From NCBI GenBank assembly GCA_937934775.1, contig CALGYL010000388.1, forward strand, positions 1 to 29,288: a DNA stretch of 29,288 nt, written 5' to 3'. A model generated the notes under the pieces. The model was not told the origin of the DNA, did not search any database, and was given only the letters and a program-made list of their open reading frames with translations. The translations under genes and the position numbers were made by a program. Shown piece by piece: positions 6,760 through 15,019 of the stretch. The number at the start of each line of letters is the position of its first letter. Positions within the stretch are counted from its first letter, which is position 1. The stretch comes from an uncultured Clostridia bacterium (GTDB lineage Bacteria; Bacillota; Clostridia; Christensenellales; Aristaeellaceae).

Positions 6760-8337
6760 ATGTACAAACTGTTGATCGTCGAGGACGAGGACATGCTGCG
6801 GGACGCGCTGCTGGGCAGCGTGGACTGGTCGGGCCTCGGGTATGAAGCGCGGGGCGCGGAGGATGGAGAACAGGCGCTGAACATAGCACTGGAATTTAAA
6901 CCCGATATCGTGCTGACCGACATCCGCATGCCATTTCTGGACGGGCTGCAGCTGTCGGCGAAGCTGCGGGAAGTTCTGCCCGGCACGATGGTGGCGATTT
7001 TGAGCGGACATGACGAATTCGCCTACGCGCAGGAAGCGCTGAAGCTGGGTGTGCGCGAATATCTGCAGAAGCCTATGCCGCCTGCGGAGCTGGTGGCGGC
7101 GGTCAAGCGTCTGGAGCGGTCGGTGGACGCCGCCCGCGTCCGGGAACACCAGATGAACCGCATGCGCAGGCAGTTGGATCAGGCAATGCCGCTGATGCGG
7201 CAGAAACTCTTAAATCAGCTGGTGGAGCGGGAACTGAGCCAGGCGGAGATCGAGGACATGCTGCGCTTTATAGGGCTTCCGATCTCCGGCGAATCCTTCA
7301 CCGTCTGCCTGATCGACTTTGAATCCGAAAACAGCGCGGCCAGAGACTGGGCGCTGATGGAGTGCGCGGCGCTGGACATCATCAAAACCGAAGCCAAGAC
7401 CGACGCCGCCGTCTTCGAGCTGAACCGTGGCGGCGTGGCCCTGATCTACTGCGCCCGCACCGTGTTTAAGGAGAAAGAACGCGCCTTTGTCGCGCAGCTG
7501 CTCGAGGCGATCCGCTCCGAGCTGTACGAGCAGCTGGACCTGGCCACCACCGCCGCCATCGGGGAGCCGGTGGACCGTCTGTGCGAGTTGAACCGGTCCT
7601 ACATGAGCGCGCGGCAGGCGCTGCGCAGCCGCGTGATGCTGGGCCGCTACAACACCTACGACGCCTTCGCCCGGCTGGAGGAGGCGCGCCTGTATCCTTT
7701 TGACGATGTAAATCAGCTGCTTCAGCGGCTCAAGCAGGGATCTCGGGCGGAACTGGAAGAGGGCATTCAGTTGTTCGCCGATAAGCTGCGCTCCGCGGGC
7801 AGCCTGTCGGTGGAAAACCTTCGGGTTCTGACCATCGACCTTCTGAACGGCGCGTTCAAGCTGATGACCGATGCCGGCAAGGCCGATCCGGCAAGGCTGG
7901 ACGAGGCCTACCGGCAGGCGTTTGCGGCAAAATCGCTGGACGACTGTCAGGCCATCGTCCTTAATCACCTGCTCATCACCCACGGACAATTGGAAGAGGC
8001 CCGGGCCTCCTGTGGCAATCAGCTGATTGAGGGCGCCTGCGCATACATCGCCCAGCATTACGCGGACCCGGACATGTCGCTGAACGCGGCGGCGGCCCAT
8101 GTGTTCGTCAGCCCCACGTACCTGAGCATCCTCTTCAAAAAGAAGCTGGGCGTCACATTCATCGACTACCTGATTAACCTTCGGCTGGAAAAGGCCAAGG
8201 CGCTCCTGCGGGACACCGCGAAGCGCACCTATGAGGTCGCCGCGGAGACCGGCTACGGCGATCCGCAGTACTTCTCGGTCTGTTTTAAAAAATACACAGG
8301 GCTTACCCCCACCGAATACCGCGCGCAGCATCGATAA
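6760..8337 (+). CDS. Two-component response regulator, AraC-type (YesN family)
   Basis: The protein is 525 residues from the ATG at 6760, which follows GGGAGGGAACGAA. The open frame extends far upstream, but that part is antisense to the ATPase gene. The N-terminal receiver domain (1-120) has the acidic pocket IVEDED (residues 6-11), the phospho-acceptor Asp54 in VLTDIRMP, Ser82 in LSGHDEF and Lys104 in YLQKPMPP. A middle domain of about 280 residues is typical of YesN proteins. The C-terminal AraC/XylS double helix-turn-helix (about 425-525) ends with the family pattern EVAAETGYGDPQYFSVCFKKYTGLTPTEYR. Family knowledge: YesN-type regulators activate polysaccharide or sugar-uptake operons when their YesM kinase senses extracellular sugar. 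The kinase gene follows after 14 bases, and the sugar ABC operon is divergent. Confidence 0.95.
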   Translation: MYKLLIVEDEDMLRDALLGSVDWSGLGYEARGAEDGEQALNIALEFKPDIVLTDIRMPFLDGLQLSAKLREVLPGTMVAILSGHDEFAYAQEALKLGVREYLQKPMPPAELVAAVKRLERSVDAARVREHQMNRMRRQLDQAMPLMRQKLLNQLVERELSQAEIEDMLRFIGLPISGESFTVCLIDFESENSAARDWALMECAALDIIKTEAKTDAAVFELNRGGVALIYCARTVFKEKERAFVAQLLEAIRSELYEQLDLATTAAIGEPVDRLCELNRSYMSARQALRSRVMLGRYNTYDAFARLEEARLYPFDDVNQLLQRLKQGSRAELEEGIQLFADKLRSAGSLSVENLRVLTIDLLNGAFKLMTDAGKADPARLDEAYRQAFAAKSLDDCQAIVLNHLLITHGQLEEARASCGNQLIEGACAYIAQHYADPDMSLNAAAAHVFVSPTYLSILFKKKLGVTFIDYLINLRLEKAKALLRDTAKRTYEVAAETGYGDPQYFSVCFKKYTGLTPTEYRAQHR

Positions 8338-8351
8338 TAAAAGGAGACGCC

Positions 8352-10124
8352 ATGCGTAAGAAAGCCACGCAGCTCAGAACACAGATGACCGCCCTGTCGT
8401 TTGCGGGCGTGTTTTTGATCTGCTTTCTGATCGCGTTGATGGCGGGCGAATCCACCAAGCGCGCGCTGGTGGACCGGGCGGAGCAGGACGCGGGCGCGAT
8501 GCTCACCCAGGTGATCCACAATCTCGAATACTATCTGGACGACATGGAGAAGCTGGCCGCTCTCTCCAACGTGCAGTCGTCGGTGCTTCGGATGCTGGTC
8601 AACGACACCGACATCGGGCGCAGCCAGTCGCAGTATTATGAAAACTCGCAGCAGGTGCGCTCCATCCTGACAGACCTGAGCCGCCTCCGCCCGGAAATCA
8701 CCTCCATCTCCGTCGTTGGGCGAAATGGCTCGCTGGCGGACACCGCCTCCAACCTCTTCGCAACCACCCAGGCGACGGAGGACTGGCTGGCCTGGTACGC
8801 CGCCGCCATGGAGAGTGACGGCCGCAGCATCTTTCTGCCGCCCCACCAGATTACCGATACCTACGGCCGCGCGCAGAGCGTGATTTCGCTGACCCGTCCC
8901 ATCATCATTTCCCGGGGCGCAAAGCCGCTGGGCGCGATTCTGATCAACCTGTCCACTGACACCCTGGCCGAGATCTGCGGCGGCGCGGTCGCGGGCGAGA
9001 GCGGCTACATCTTCATCGTTGACAAGGCCGGCAACTACATCTATCATCCTGATCCCGCGTACAAGGGCACGTCGCTCCTGCCCACGTCCATGCCGGACGA
9101 CGCAATCAAGCGCATTGCGCTGTCCGGCCAGGATTCCTTCGCCCTGGGCGACCGGCTGGTACTCTCCGCGGCCATCGACGGCCCGGGTTACCGCGTGATC
9201 TACACGATGCCCCGCGCGATGATCACCGGCGCCGCCGACCGCCAGCGGGCCCTGCAAATTCTCTTTGGCGCGATCGCCTCGGCCGTCATCGCGCTGCTCC
9301 TGTCGCTGCTCCTCTCCCGGCGCGTATTCCGCCCGCTGGACAAGCTCCGGAAGCTCATGGGCCGCGTACAAAAGGGCGACTTTGACGTTCGCGCCGACGA
9401 TACGCCCAAAAATGAAATCGGCGAACTGGCGAGCGGCTTCAACTCCATGATCAACCACAACCAGCGGCTGATGCAGAAGATCATCGAGACCGAAAAGGGC
9501 AAGCGCAAGGCGGAGCTGGACGCGCTGCAGTCCCAGATCACGCCGCACTTCCTGTACAATACACTGGATTCCATCGTCTGGATGAGCAACTATAAGCCGC
9601 AGATCGCCGCCGCGATGGCGGACGCCCTGGCCAAGCTGTTCCGGCTGATGCTGGGCGGCGGAGAGGACATCGTGCCGCTCAAACAGGAGTTCGAGCACGT
9701 GACCCAGTACCTGAAGATTCAGAAGATGCGCTACGACTCCCGGTTCGAATATGAAATCATGCTGGAGGAACAGTGCAACGCCATCCGCGTTCCCAAGCTG
9801 ATCCTGCAGCCGCTGGTGGAGAACGCCATCTATCACGGCGTCAAGCCCACCCACCGGAAGTGCCTTCTAAAGGTTTGGGGCATAATGGACGGGGACGAAC
9901 TGGTGCTGCTGGTGATGGACGACGGCGCGGGCATGAACCCCCAGGAGCTTTCCCGCATCCTGACGGCGGAGCGCCACTCCGACAAGGCGCTGGGCGGCGT
10001 GGGCGTTAAAAACATCAATGAGCGCATTCAGTTGTACTGCCCCGGCGGCTATGGGCTGAACTTTCTGAGCCACGAGGAACTGGGTACGGTGGTCATCGTG
10101 CGGCTGCCCGCCTCCGGCGTCTGA
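8352..10124 (+). CDS. Sensor histidine kinase (YesM family)
   Basis: The protein is 590 residues; the ATG follows AAGGAGACGCC. Layout: membrane helix at about 13-31, extracellular sensor of about 265 residues (dCache-like, with GESGYIFIVDKAGNYIYHPDP), second membrane helix at about 300-321, HAMP linker (RRVFRPLDKLRKLMGRVQKGD), His_kinase domain with phospho-acceptor His399 in QITPHFLYNTLDS, and HATPase_c with N box Asn491 (PLVENAIYHG), G1 DDGAGMN and G2 GGVGVKNINERI. This is the LytS/YesM class, in which the dimerisation helices differ from HisKA. It shares an operon with the YesN-type regulator and should phosphorylate its Asp54. The Cache sensor suggests that a small extracellular ligand, possibly the imported sugar or a binding-protein complex, is detected. 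Confidence 0.95.
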   Translation: MRKKATQLRTQMTALSFAGVFLICFLIALMAGESTKRALVDRAEQDAGAMLTQVIHNLEYYLDDMEKLAALSNVQSSVLRMLVNDTDIGRSQSQYYENSQQVRSILTDLSRLRPEITSISVVGRNGSLADTASNLFATTQATEDWLAWYAAAMESDGRSIFLPPHQITDTYGRAQSVISLTRPIIISRGAKPLGAILINLSTDTLAEICGGAVAGESGYIFIVDKAGNYIYHPDPAYKGTSLLPTSMPDDAIKRIALSGQDSFALGDRLVLSAAIDGPGYRVIYTMPRAMITGAADRQRALQILFGAIASAVIALLLSLLLSRRVFRPLDKLRKLMGRVQKGDFDVRADDTPKNEIGELASGFNSMINHNQRLMQKIIETEKGKRKAELDALQSQITPHFLYNTLDSIVWMSNYKPQIAAAMADALAKLFRLMLGGGEDIVPLKQEFEHVTQYLKIQKMRYDSRFEYEIMLEEQCNAIRVPKLILQPLVENAIYHGVKPTHRKCLLKVWGIMDGDELVLLVMDDGAGMNPQELSRILTAERHSDKALGGVGVKNINERIQLYCPGGYGLNFLSHEELGTVVIVRLPASGV

Positions 10125-10190
10125 CACGACGCACACGGTCTTTCCGCAATCAGCATAAAAAATCCAAGCATTTGTTAAGATTATTGTGTA

Positions 10191-10218
10191 ACGGGCGGCA
10201 TGGCCGCCCGTTTATAAT
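10191..10218 (+). terminator. Perfect 9-bp palindrome joined to TATAAT: terminator of yesNM and/or operator-promoter of the URO-D genes
   Basis: ACGGGCGGC (10191-10199) and its exact complement (10203-10211) flank ATG, followed by TTTATAATG. Read as RNA it is a short GC-rich hairpin with a weak U-run, 66 bases after the kinase stop. Read as DNA, TATAAT (10213-10218) is a perfect -10 for the URO-D operon 36 bases upstream of its ATG, with the palindrome covering the spacer and -35 position, where a repressor would sit. Confidence 0.5.
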
Positions 10219-10253
10219 GACAATACCGACATTCGAAAATGGGAGGAACGACC

Positions 10254-11432
10254 ATGAACAATAAGGTTGCCGCCAAGCTCGACCGGCTGGAAAAAGCCGT
10301 CCGGGGAACGGGAATGCCCGACAGGGTGCCGGTCGGCGACAATTTCTGGACCGGGTATCTGCTGCGCGAGCGCGAAAAGCGCGGCGCTTCGTTCGATCCC
10401 TACCTGTTCCACGACCTGGACTACGTGATCGTCACCCCCAACATGGACCCGAAGATCCAGTCCTTTGAAGTACTGGAGGACGACGGCGTCAACATCAAGC
10501 TCAAGACCGGTTTCGGCGCCACCATCCGCCGGAGCGGTTCCGCGCCCATGCCCCACTTCGACGCGTTTTCCGTCAACGAACCCGAGGAGATGGAAGCCTT
10601 TGAATTTGACGATCCCCGCGATCCGCGCCGTTTCACCGTGGCGGGCGACGATCAGATCAACGGCCTGGGCGACGCGATCAACCGGGACACCCCCGCCTGG
10701 ACCGAGCGGCTGAAAAAGTATGAAAACGACACGGTGCTCTTCGGCTCCGTGTGCGAAGCGTACGAATACCTGTGGCGCTGCATCGGCACCGTAAATTCTT
10801 TGACCTGGCCCCTCGAGGAGCCGGAGCTGTTCGGAGACTTCGTCGAGCGCATCGGAGATTTCCTGTGCGAGTTCACCCGCGCCCAAATCGAATACGGCCA
10901 GGGCAAGCTCAAGGGCATGTACATCTGGGGCGATGTCGCCTACGTCAACGGCATGCTCTTCAGTCCCAAGCTTTGGCGCACCTACTTTAAGCCCATCACG
11001 GCCAGGCTGATCGAGATCTGCCATCAGGCCGGCCTGATGGTGGTCTATCACGGCTGCGGCAACGCCACCGCCATCTATGAGGATTTCATCGATATCGGCC
11101 TGGACTCCTACAATCCGCTGGAATGCAAGAGCCATCTGGACATCGTAGAACTCCGGCAGCGCTTCGGCTATCGGTTGGGCTTTGTGGGCAACATCGACGT
11201 GCGCGAGATGGAATCCGGCGACCTAAACCGCATCAAGCGCGAGGTGCTGCACAAGATGCTTGGCGCGGTGGAAGGCCGCTGGGTAGCCCAGAGCGACCAC
11301 TCGGTGTCTTCAGATGTTGCGCCGGAGAGCTACCAGTACGTGCTGGAAGTCGTGCGCGAATACGGCGTGTACCCGCTGGATGTCGAACGCATTGAAAAAG
11401 AAATCGCCCGGCTTGACGCGGCCAGAGCTTGA
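10254..11432 (+). CDS. URO-D superfamily protein (MtaA/uroporphyrinogen decarboxylase-like), 392 aa
   Basis: The start ATG at 10254 follows GGGAGGAACGACC. The protein has a TIM-barrel URO-D-type sequence: RVPVGDNFW near the N-terminus, YIWGDVAYVNGMLFSPKLWRTYFKP in the core, VYHGCGN with His266 and Cys268, GLDSYNPLECK with Cys291, LGFVGNIDVREM, and SDHSVSSDV near the C-terminus. His-X-Cys is the start of the zinc site used by methylcobamide methyltransferases (MtaA/MtbA). True heme-pathway UroD enzymes lack it and are not expected beside sugar genes. No heme genes are near. Inferred role: a methyl or C1 transfer, or an unknown lyase step, in the sugar-response locus. No corrinoid protein is encoded here, so an MtaA-like reaction would need a partner elsewhere. 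The family call is firm; the reaction is unknown. Confidence 0.85.
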   Translation: MNNKVAAKLDRLEKAVRGTGMPDRVPVGDNFWTGYLLREREKRGASFDPYLFHDLDYVIVTPNMDPKIQSFEVLEDDGVNIKLKTGFGATIRRSGSAPMPHFDAFSVNEPEEMEAFEFDDPRDPRRFTVAGDDQINGLGDAINRDTPAWTERLKKYENDTVLFGSVCEAYEYLWRCIGTVNSLTWPLEEPELFGDFVERIGDFLCEFTRAQIEYGQGKLKGMYIWGDVAYVNGMLFSPKLWRTYFKPITARLIEICHQAGLMVVYHGCGNATAIYEDFIDIGLDSYNPLECKSHLDIVELRQRFGYRLGFVGNIDVREMESGDLNRIKREVLHKMLGAVEGRWVAQSDHSVSSDVAPESYQYVLEVVREYGVYPLDVERIEKEIARLDAARA

Positions 11433-11457
11433 CATCCCGCCCGGAGGAGGAACCATC

Positions 11458-12792
11458 ATGAGCCGTTATCTCAACCTTCGGGACCGCTTTGGCCTGGATT
11501 TTCCGGAAAACCTGACCCTTGGCCGCCTGCCGGAATCGGAGTTGGCGCTTTCTGGGGAAGATGTGAAACGCCTGCGTGCGCTGGGCCTTCGCAAGCGGGA
11601 ATATGCCGAGATGCCGGTCATGGGCGAACGGCGGGCCCGCTGGCGCGCCGCCAACGACCTTCAAATGATCAAGCCCCCCATCTTCGTGGACGAGATCTGT
11701 TGGACGGAGATCGACGATCCCGCCTTAAAGCTGCAATGCGTCCATCCGTTCGCGCGGGAGCTTGAGGATTTGCTTCTGAAAGACCTGTACTGCCTGGACC
11801 ATGCGCTCTGCGATCAGGTGGCGGAACCGTTCATCGAAAACCCGCTGGTGGTCTATGACAGCGGGTTCGGCATCGACGAAGTCGTGGACACCCGATCTAC
11901 CCAGTTCAACAGCGAAATCGTGTCTCGCCACTTCCACACCCTGCTGAACGGGATGGACGACGTGGAGAAGATCCGGGAGCCGGAAGTGGTTCTCGACATG
12001 GAGCGCACGAAGCAGTACGGCGAACTGCTTTCCGCCATTTTTGACGGCATCCTGCCGGTGGTCACGGTGGGTTCGCGGGGGCTGTGGTTCACGCCTTGGG
12101 ACTACCTGATCCGGGTGATGGGCGTCGATCAGACCTTCATCAACCTTTACGACGAGCCGGAGTTCGTGGAAGCAGTGGTCAGAAGGTATGTGGACATGGC
12201 GCTGAAGCGCATGGAAAAATACCGGAATCTGGGCGTCTGGGCCAGCAACAACGCCCCCGTTCGCGTGGGTTCGGGCGGCTACGGCTTGGTCTCCGCGCTG
12301 GATGCGCATAAGCGGCACCCCTTCCACTGCCCGCCCAGCCAGATGTGGGGCTGCGGCAACGCGCAGATTTTCTCCTCGGTCAGCCCCGCCATGCACTGGC
12401 AGTTCTCGCTGCAGTATGAAATGGACTGGCTGAAGCAGTTCGGTTTGGCCTACTACGGCTGCTGCGAGCCTCTCTCCGGCAAGATGGACCTGATGGATCG
12501 GATTCCCAACCTGCGGAAGGTGTCCATGAGCCCCTGGAACAACTTTGAAGCGGCCGCCGAGCGCTGCCGGGGCAAGTACGTGATGAGCTGCAAGCCCTCC
12601 CCCGCCGTGTTCGCGGGCGATTCCTTCGACGAGGGCGAGGCAAAGCGCGCCATCCTGTCCATCCTGAACGCCACGAGGGGTTGCTCCATCGAACTGGTCA
12701 TGAAGGACATCTCTACGCTGCGCTTCAAGCCCGAGCGGCTCCACGCCTGGGCGAGGGTGGCACGGGAAACGGTGGACGAATTCTTCGGTTAA
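11458..12792 (+). CDS. Large URO-D superfamily protein, 444 aa
   Basis: The start ATG at 11458 follows GGAGGAGGAACCATC, 25 bases after the preceding URO-D gene, so both form one operon. It is a divergent, longer member of the uroporphyrinogen decarboxylase/cobalamin-independent methionine synthase barrel superfamily. Landmarks are VTVGSRGLWFTPWDYLIRVMG, DEPEFVEAVVRRYVDMALKR, LAYYGCCEPLSGK (Cys335, Cys336) and RIPNLRKVSMSPWNNFE. The position of the His-X-Cys zinc motif in its neighbour is occupied here by Tyr-Gly-Cys-Cys, so metal ligands probably differ. The two genes are not close duplicates of each other. Function is unknown; linkage to a rhamnose-type importer suggests action on a sugar-derived or methyl-bearing compound (inference). 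Confidence 0.78.
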   Translation: MSRYLNLRDRFGLDFPENLTLGRLPESELALSGEDVKRLRALGLRKREYAEMPVMGERRARWRAANDLQMIKPPIFVDEICWTEIDDPALKLQCVHPFARELEDLLLKDLYCLDHALCDQVAEPFIENPLVVYDSGFGIDEVVDTRSTQFNSEIVSRHFHTLLNGMDDVEKIREPEVVLDMERTKQYGELLSAIFDGILPVVTVGSRGLWFTPWDYLIRVMGVDQTFINLYDEPEFVEAVVRRYVDMALKRMEKYRNLGVWASNNAPVRVGSGGYGLVSALDAHKRHPFHCPPSQMWGCGNAQIFSSVSPAMHWQFSLQYEMDWLKQFGLAYYGCCEPLSGKMDLMDRIPNLRKVSMSPWNNFEAAAERCRGKYVMSCKPSPAVFAGDSFDEGEAKRAILSILNATRGCSIELVMKDISTLRFKPERLHAWARVARETVDEFFG

Positions 12793-12807
12793 TCGATGAA
12801 AAGACTT

Positions 12808-12856
12808 CAGGCGGCTGTCCCGAGGAATCGGGGTGGCCGCCTGATCGTGTTGTTTC
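12808..12856 (+). terminator. Terminator of the URO-D operon
   Basis: An outer 8-bp stem (12808-12815 with 12836-12843) encloses an inner stem (12819-12823 with 12828-12832). A T-rich but interrupted tail follows. It lies 16 bases after the stop of the second URO-D gene. Confidence 0.65.
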
Positions 12857-12885
12857 CGCCGCCGGTGTACGCACTGGTAGAAGCT

Positions 12886-12914
12886 CGTTTCCGGCGTACA
12901 TGCCGCCGGAAACG
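12886..12914. other. 11-bp perfect hairpin between convergent genes
   Basis: 12886-12896 pairs with 12904-12914 around a 7-base loop, with no U-tract on either side. A related sequence at 12852-12869 (GTTTCCGCCGCCGG) partly repeats one arm. It is probably the 3' end structure of the minus-strand peptidase message, which ends at 12959. Confidence 0.4.
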
Positions 12915-12958
12915 ATGAAACTCCATAGGAATCGGGTAACGGGGAAAAAGGGATACGG

Positions 12959-14149
12959 TCAAGCCTCCGGCGGAACGCTCAGGCATTTTGAGAGCGTGAA
13001 CCCGCCGCTTCCAGGGTTGGCGGCGGTCAAATCCAGCGCGTCCAGGTCGTTGAAGTGCCACCACTCGGAAGCCAGCGGCGTAAGGCCCGCCCCGGTCAGG
13101 TACGTCTGCAGCCGCAGCGCCGCGTCGTTCATCGCGGAGGCGGGCGCGGCCTGCCTCCAGGCGGTGCGGGATTTTGAATTGACCGGCCCCGAAAACGCGG
13201 CGGACGCCATGCTGAGTTCGTGCATGGGCGTGGGCATCCGGTACCGCTGGGCGGAGGTCACGCGGGTATAGCCGTACGCGCCGGAGACAGCGGGGCTTGT
13301 ATCCGTCACCTTCGCCAGACTCACGTCGACGGCGCCGCCCCGCTGGTGGTTGGACAGCCGGGTGGACGCAAACCAGGAGAGCGTCCAGGGTGCGGTGGAA
13401 ATGCCCGCGAGCACGGTTTTGTTTTCATTGGCCAGCTTTGCCAAGGCACGCACGATGGCCATCTGTACCTCAAAGGGCCGGTAGGCTTCGTAGAGTACCA
13501 GCGTCTCGCCGTTTTTCAGCGCCATCTCCTGCGCCCGAAAGACCTTTTTCGCCATCGGGTACAATACCGGCATGATGAACTGCTTTTCTCCCAGGCGGTC
13601 GTTTGACTGCTTTCCGGGATACAGCCCCTTGCCGGTAATCCCGGACAGCGGGACGCCGGAGGAATGAATGACCGAGGCATAGGTGTTGGTCGCGTCGTAG
13701 ACGATAGACGGAACGATGTCCGGCAGGTTGATCAGGCAGTACTTATTGAGAAGCCAGCCGGAACTGTCTCCCGCCTGAACCTGCCACCAGCCGCCCGATT
13801 CCTTCAGAATCCGGAAGGCAGTTCCGGCGTCCAGCGACCCACCCGCCGCAGCGCTTCCACTTGGGTTTTCCCGAAGCTTCATCTCGACCGAGGCATAGCC
13901 GCTCGATCCGGCGACGGGCAGTTCAAAAGCCGCCGCCTTCCGCGGCGCGGGCGTTTCGACAGGCGCAGGCGACGGCGAAGGCAAAACGGGCGCGGTTGGC
14001 GACGCGGACGGAACAGCGGACGCCGTGATCTGCGGAGAAGGCGTCGGGCTTGGCGCGGGCTTAGTCGGTAAGCCGCGAACCAGCGCCAGTATGAGGAGCG
14101 CCAGCAGCACCGCAATCAGAATGATGGCCCATATTCCACGTCTGCGCAT
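12959..14149 (-). CDS. Membrane-anchored SH3 / VanX-like D-Ala-D-Ala dipeptidase (M15D) homologue
   Basis: The ATG at 14149 follows GGGGAGG, giving 396 residues; the longer upstream frame has no such site. Order: cytosolic MRRRG, one membrane helix (about 6-24), a Pro/Ser/Thr/Ala-rich wall-spanning linker (about 28-72), a bacterial SH3 domain (about 80-140; LRENPSGSA, GWWQVQ, SSGWLLNKY), and a peptidase M15D domain. The last shows EAYRP with Arg224, SNHQRGGAVD with Zn ligands His268 and Asp275, and SEWWH with catalytic Glu362 and ligand His365. These are all the VanX/DdpX active-site elements. Substrate is peptidoglycan-derived D-Ala-D-Ala or a related muropeptide; anchoring outside the membrane argues for wall turnover rather than cytoplasmic vancomycin resistance. 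No vanA/vanH-like genes are near. Confidence 0.88.
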   Translation of the reverse strand: MRRRGIWAIILIAVLLALLILALVRGLPTKPAPSPTPSPQITASAVPSASPTAPVLPSPSPAPVETPAPRKAAAFELPVAGSSGYASVEMKLRENPSGSAAAGGSLDAGTAFRILKESGGWWQVQAGDSSGWLLNKYCLINLPDIVPSIVYDATNTYASVIHSSGVPLSGITGKGLYPGKQSNDRLGEKQFIMPVLYPMAKKVFRAQEMALKNGETLVLYEAYRPFEVQMAIVRALAKLANENKTVLAGISTAPWTLSWFASTRLSNHQRGGAVDVSLAKVTDTSPAVSGAYGYTRVTSAQRYRMPTPMHELSMASAAFSGPVNSKSRTAWRQAAPASAMNDAALRLQTYLTGAGLTPLASEWWHFNDLDALDLTAANPGSGGFTLSKCLSVPPEA

Positions 14150-14210
14150 GCGCGCGCCTCCCCGTTTTCTCTTCAGTTCAGTTTTCCCTCCAGCGGCTTG
14201 ATGATGCAGA

Positions 14211-14249
14211 TAAAATACGCTTCCGGCGCGCAGTCCGCCAGAAGCGTAT
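14211..14249 (-). terminator. Terminator between GNAT and peptidase genes
   Basis: A 13-bp stem with one mismatch (14215-14228 with 14236-14249) is followed on the minus strand by a TTTTA run (14214-14211). It lies 114 bases after the GNAT stop and upstream of the peptidase start. The rest of 14150-14362 has a second short hairpin (14292-14297 with 14302-14307) and no gene. Confidence 0.6.
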
Positions 14250-14362
14250 GAAGCAGAACGAGACTTTGTTGATCGCCTGAATCGCTCTAGCCCATCGGAA
14301 GCGATGGAGGCAGGATGGGTTTTCACGATGATCAGAGCCGGGGCCGGATATCTTCCCATTTT

Positions 14363-14875
14363 CTAACCCTGCTCGGTATTCTTCCACAGAACGTAGATGG
14401 CGCGCATCTGTCCAAAGTTCTCCACCGTCTTTTCCAGCCGGAACCCCCGGCTTTCGATCAGTTGCCGAGCCAGATGGTTTTCCACCCTTGTGGTCGTCAT
14501 GATGTACGCGCAGCGCGCCGGAAACGCGTCCATCGCCAGACGAAACAGCCTGCTTCCGATCCCCATCCTCCGGTGCTCCGGCGCGATGGCCAGCATGTTG
14601 GCGTGTCCGACCCGGTCCAACTGATCATCTGAAAAGCCAAACTGGCGGCCCAGATTCATCTTCGACAGCCGCCCCGGTACGGAGCAGGTGACGAAGCCGA
14701 CCAGCTCCTCCATGAAAAACACGCCGAACGCGAAGTTGTCAAACTGAAAGGCGCGCTCGATCAGTGCGCGGCTGCTCAAAAGAAATATGCCCTGATCGTA
14801 GACCCAGCATCGCTGTTGCAGTTCCAGGATTTTTTCAACGCTTCCGGCGTCCAGCCGGTCATAACGGTATTCCAT
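14363..14875 (-). CDS. GNAT family N-acetyltransferase
   Basis: The protein is 170 residues from the ATG at 14875; a GTG three codons upstream (14884) is an equal alternative, because neither has a strong ribosome binding site. Acetyl-CoA-dependent acetyltransferase fold: beta strands around FAFGVFFMEELVGFVTCSV, motif A at LAIAPEHRRMGIGSRLFRLAMDAF (the R/Q-x-x-G-x-G/A loop is RRMGIG), then the TTRVENHLARQLIESRGFRLEKT motif B region that is typical of GNATs. The substrate cannot be told. It lies alone between the uraA terminator and its own terminator. Confidence 0.87.
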   Translation of the reverse strand: MEYRYDRLDAGSVEKILELQQRCWVYDQGIFLLSSRALIERAFQFDNFAFGVFFMEELVGFVTCSVPGRLSKMNLGRQFGFSDDQLDRVGHANMLAIAPEHRRMGIGSRLFRLAMDAFPARCAYIMTTTRVENHLARQLIESRGFRLEKTVENFGQMRAIYVLWKNTEQG

Positions 14876-14965
14876 CTCTTTCACGCTCGCTTGCCTTCAG
14901 GCCGCATGTGCCCGCACTCCAACCGTATGCTCGGTATGCGCTCCCGGTTCCTCGGCAGCGTTCGA

Positions 14966-14998
14966 TAGAAAACCGCCCGGCGCTTTCGCGCCGGGCGG
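14966..14998 (-). terminator. Intrinsic terminator of pyrR-uraA
   Basis: A perfect 11-bp GC stem with a tetraloop (14973-14983 with 14988-14998) is followed on the minus strand by TTTTCTAT. It is 21 bases after the uraA stop. Confidence 0.92.
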
Positions 14999-15019
14999 CA
15001 GAAAATGGAGGCTTTGCGT

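Noticed and set aside
8253..9854. 533-codon minus-strand open frame
   Set aside because: It is antisense to the YesM kinase, with no domain or start signal.
10254..11432. Gene considered as heme-pathway UroD (hemE)
   Set aside because: It carries the His-X-Cys motif of the methyltransferase branch, lies in a sugar locus and has no heme genes around it.
12959..14149. VanX-like gene read as part of a vancomycin resistance cluster
   Set aside because: No vanH, vanA or vanRS-like genes beside it, and the enzyme is predicted outside the membrane.
14150..14362. Intergenic hairpins considered as a riboswitch
   Set aside because: The stems fit a simple terminator for the GNAT gene and a short GAAG-loop hairpin; no known riboswitch core was recognised.
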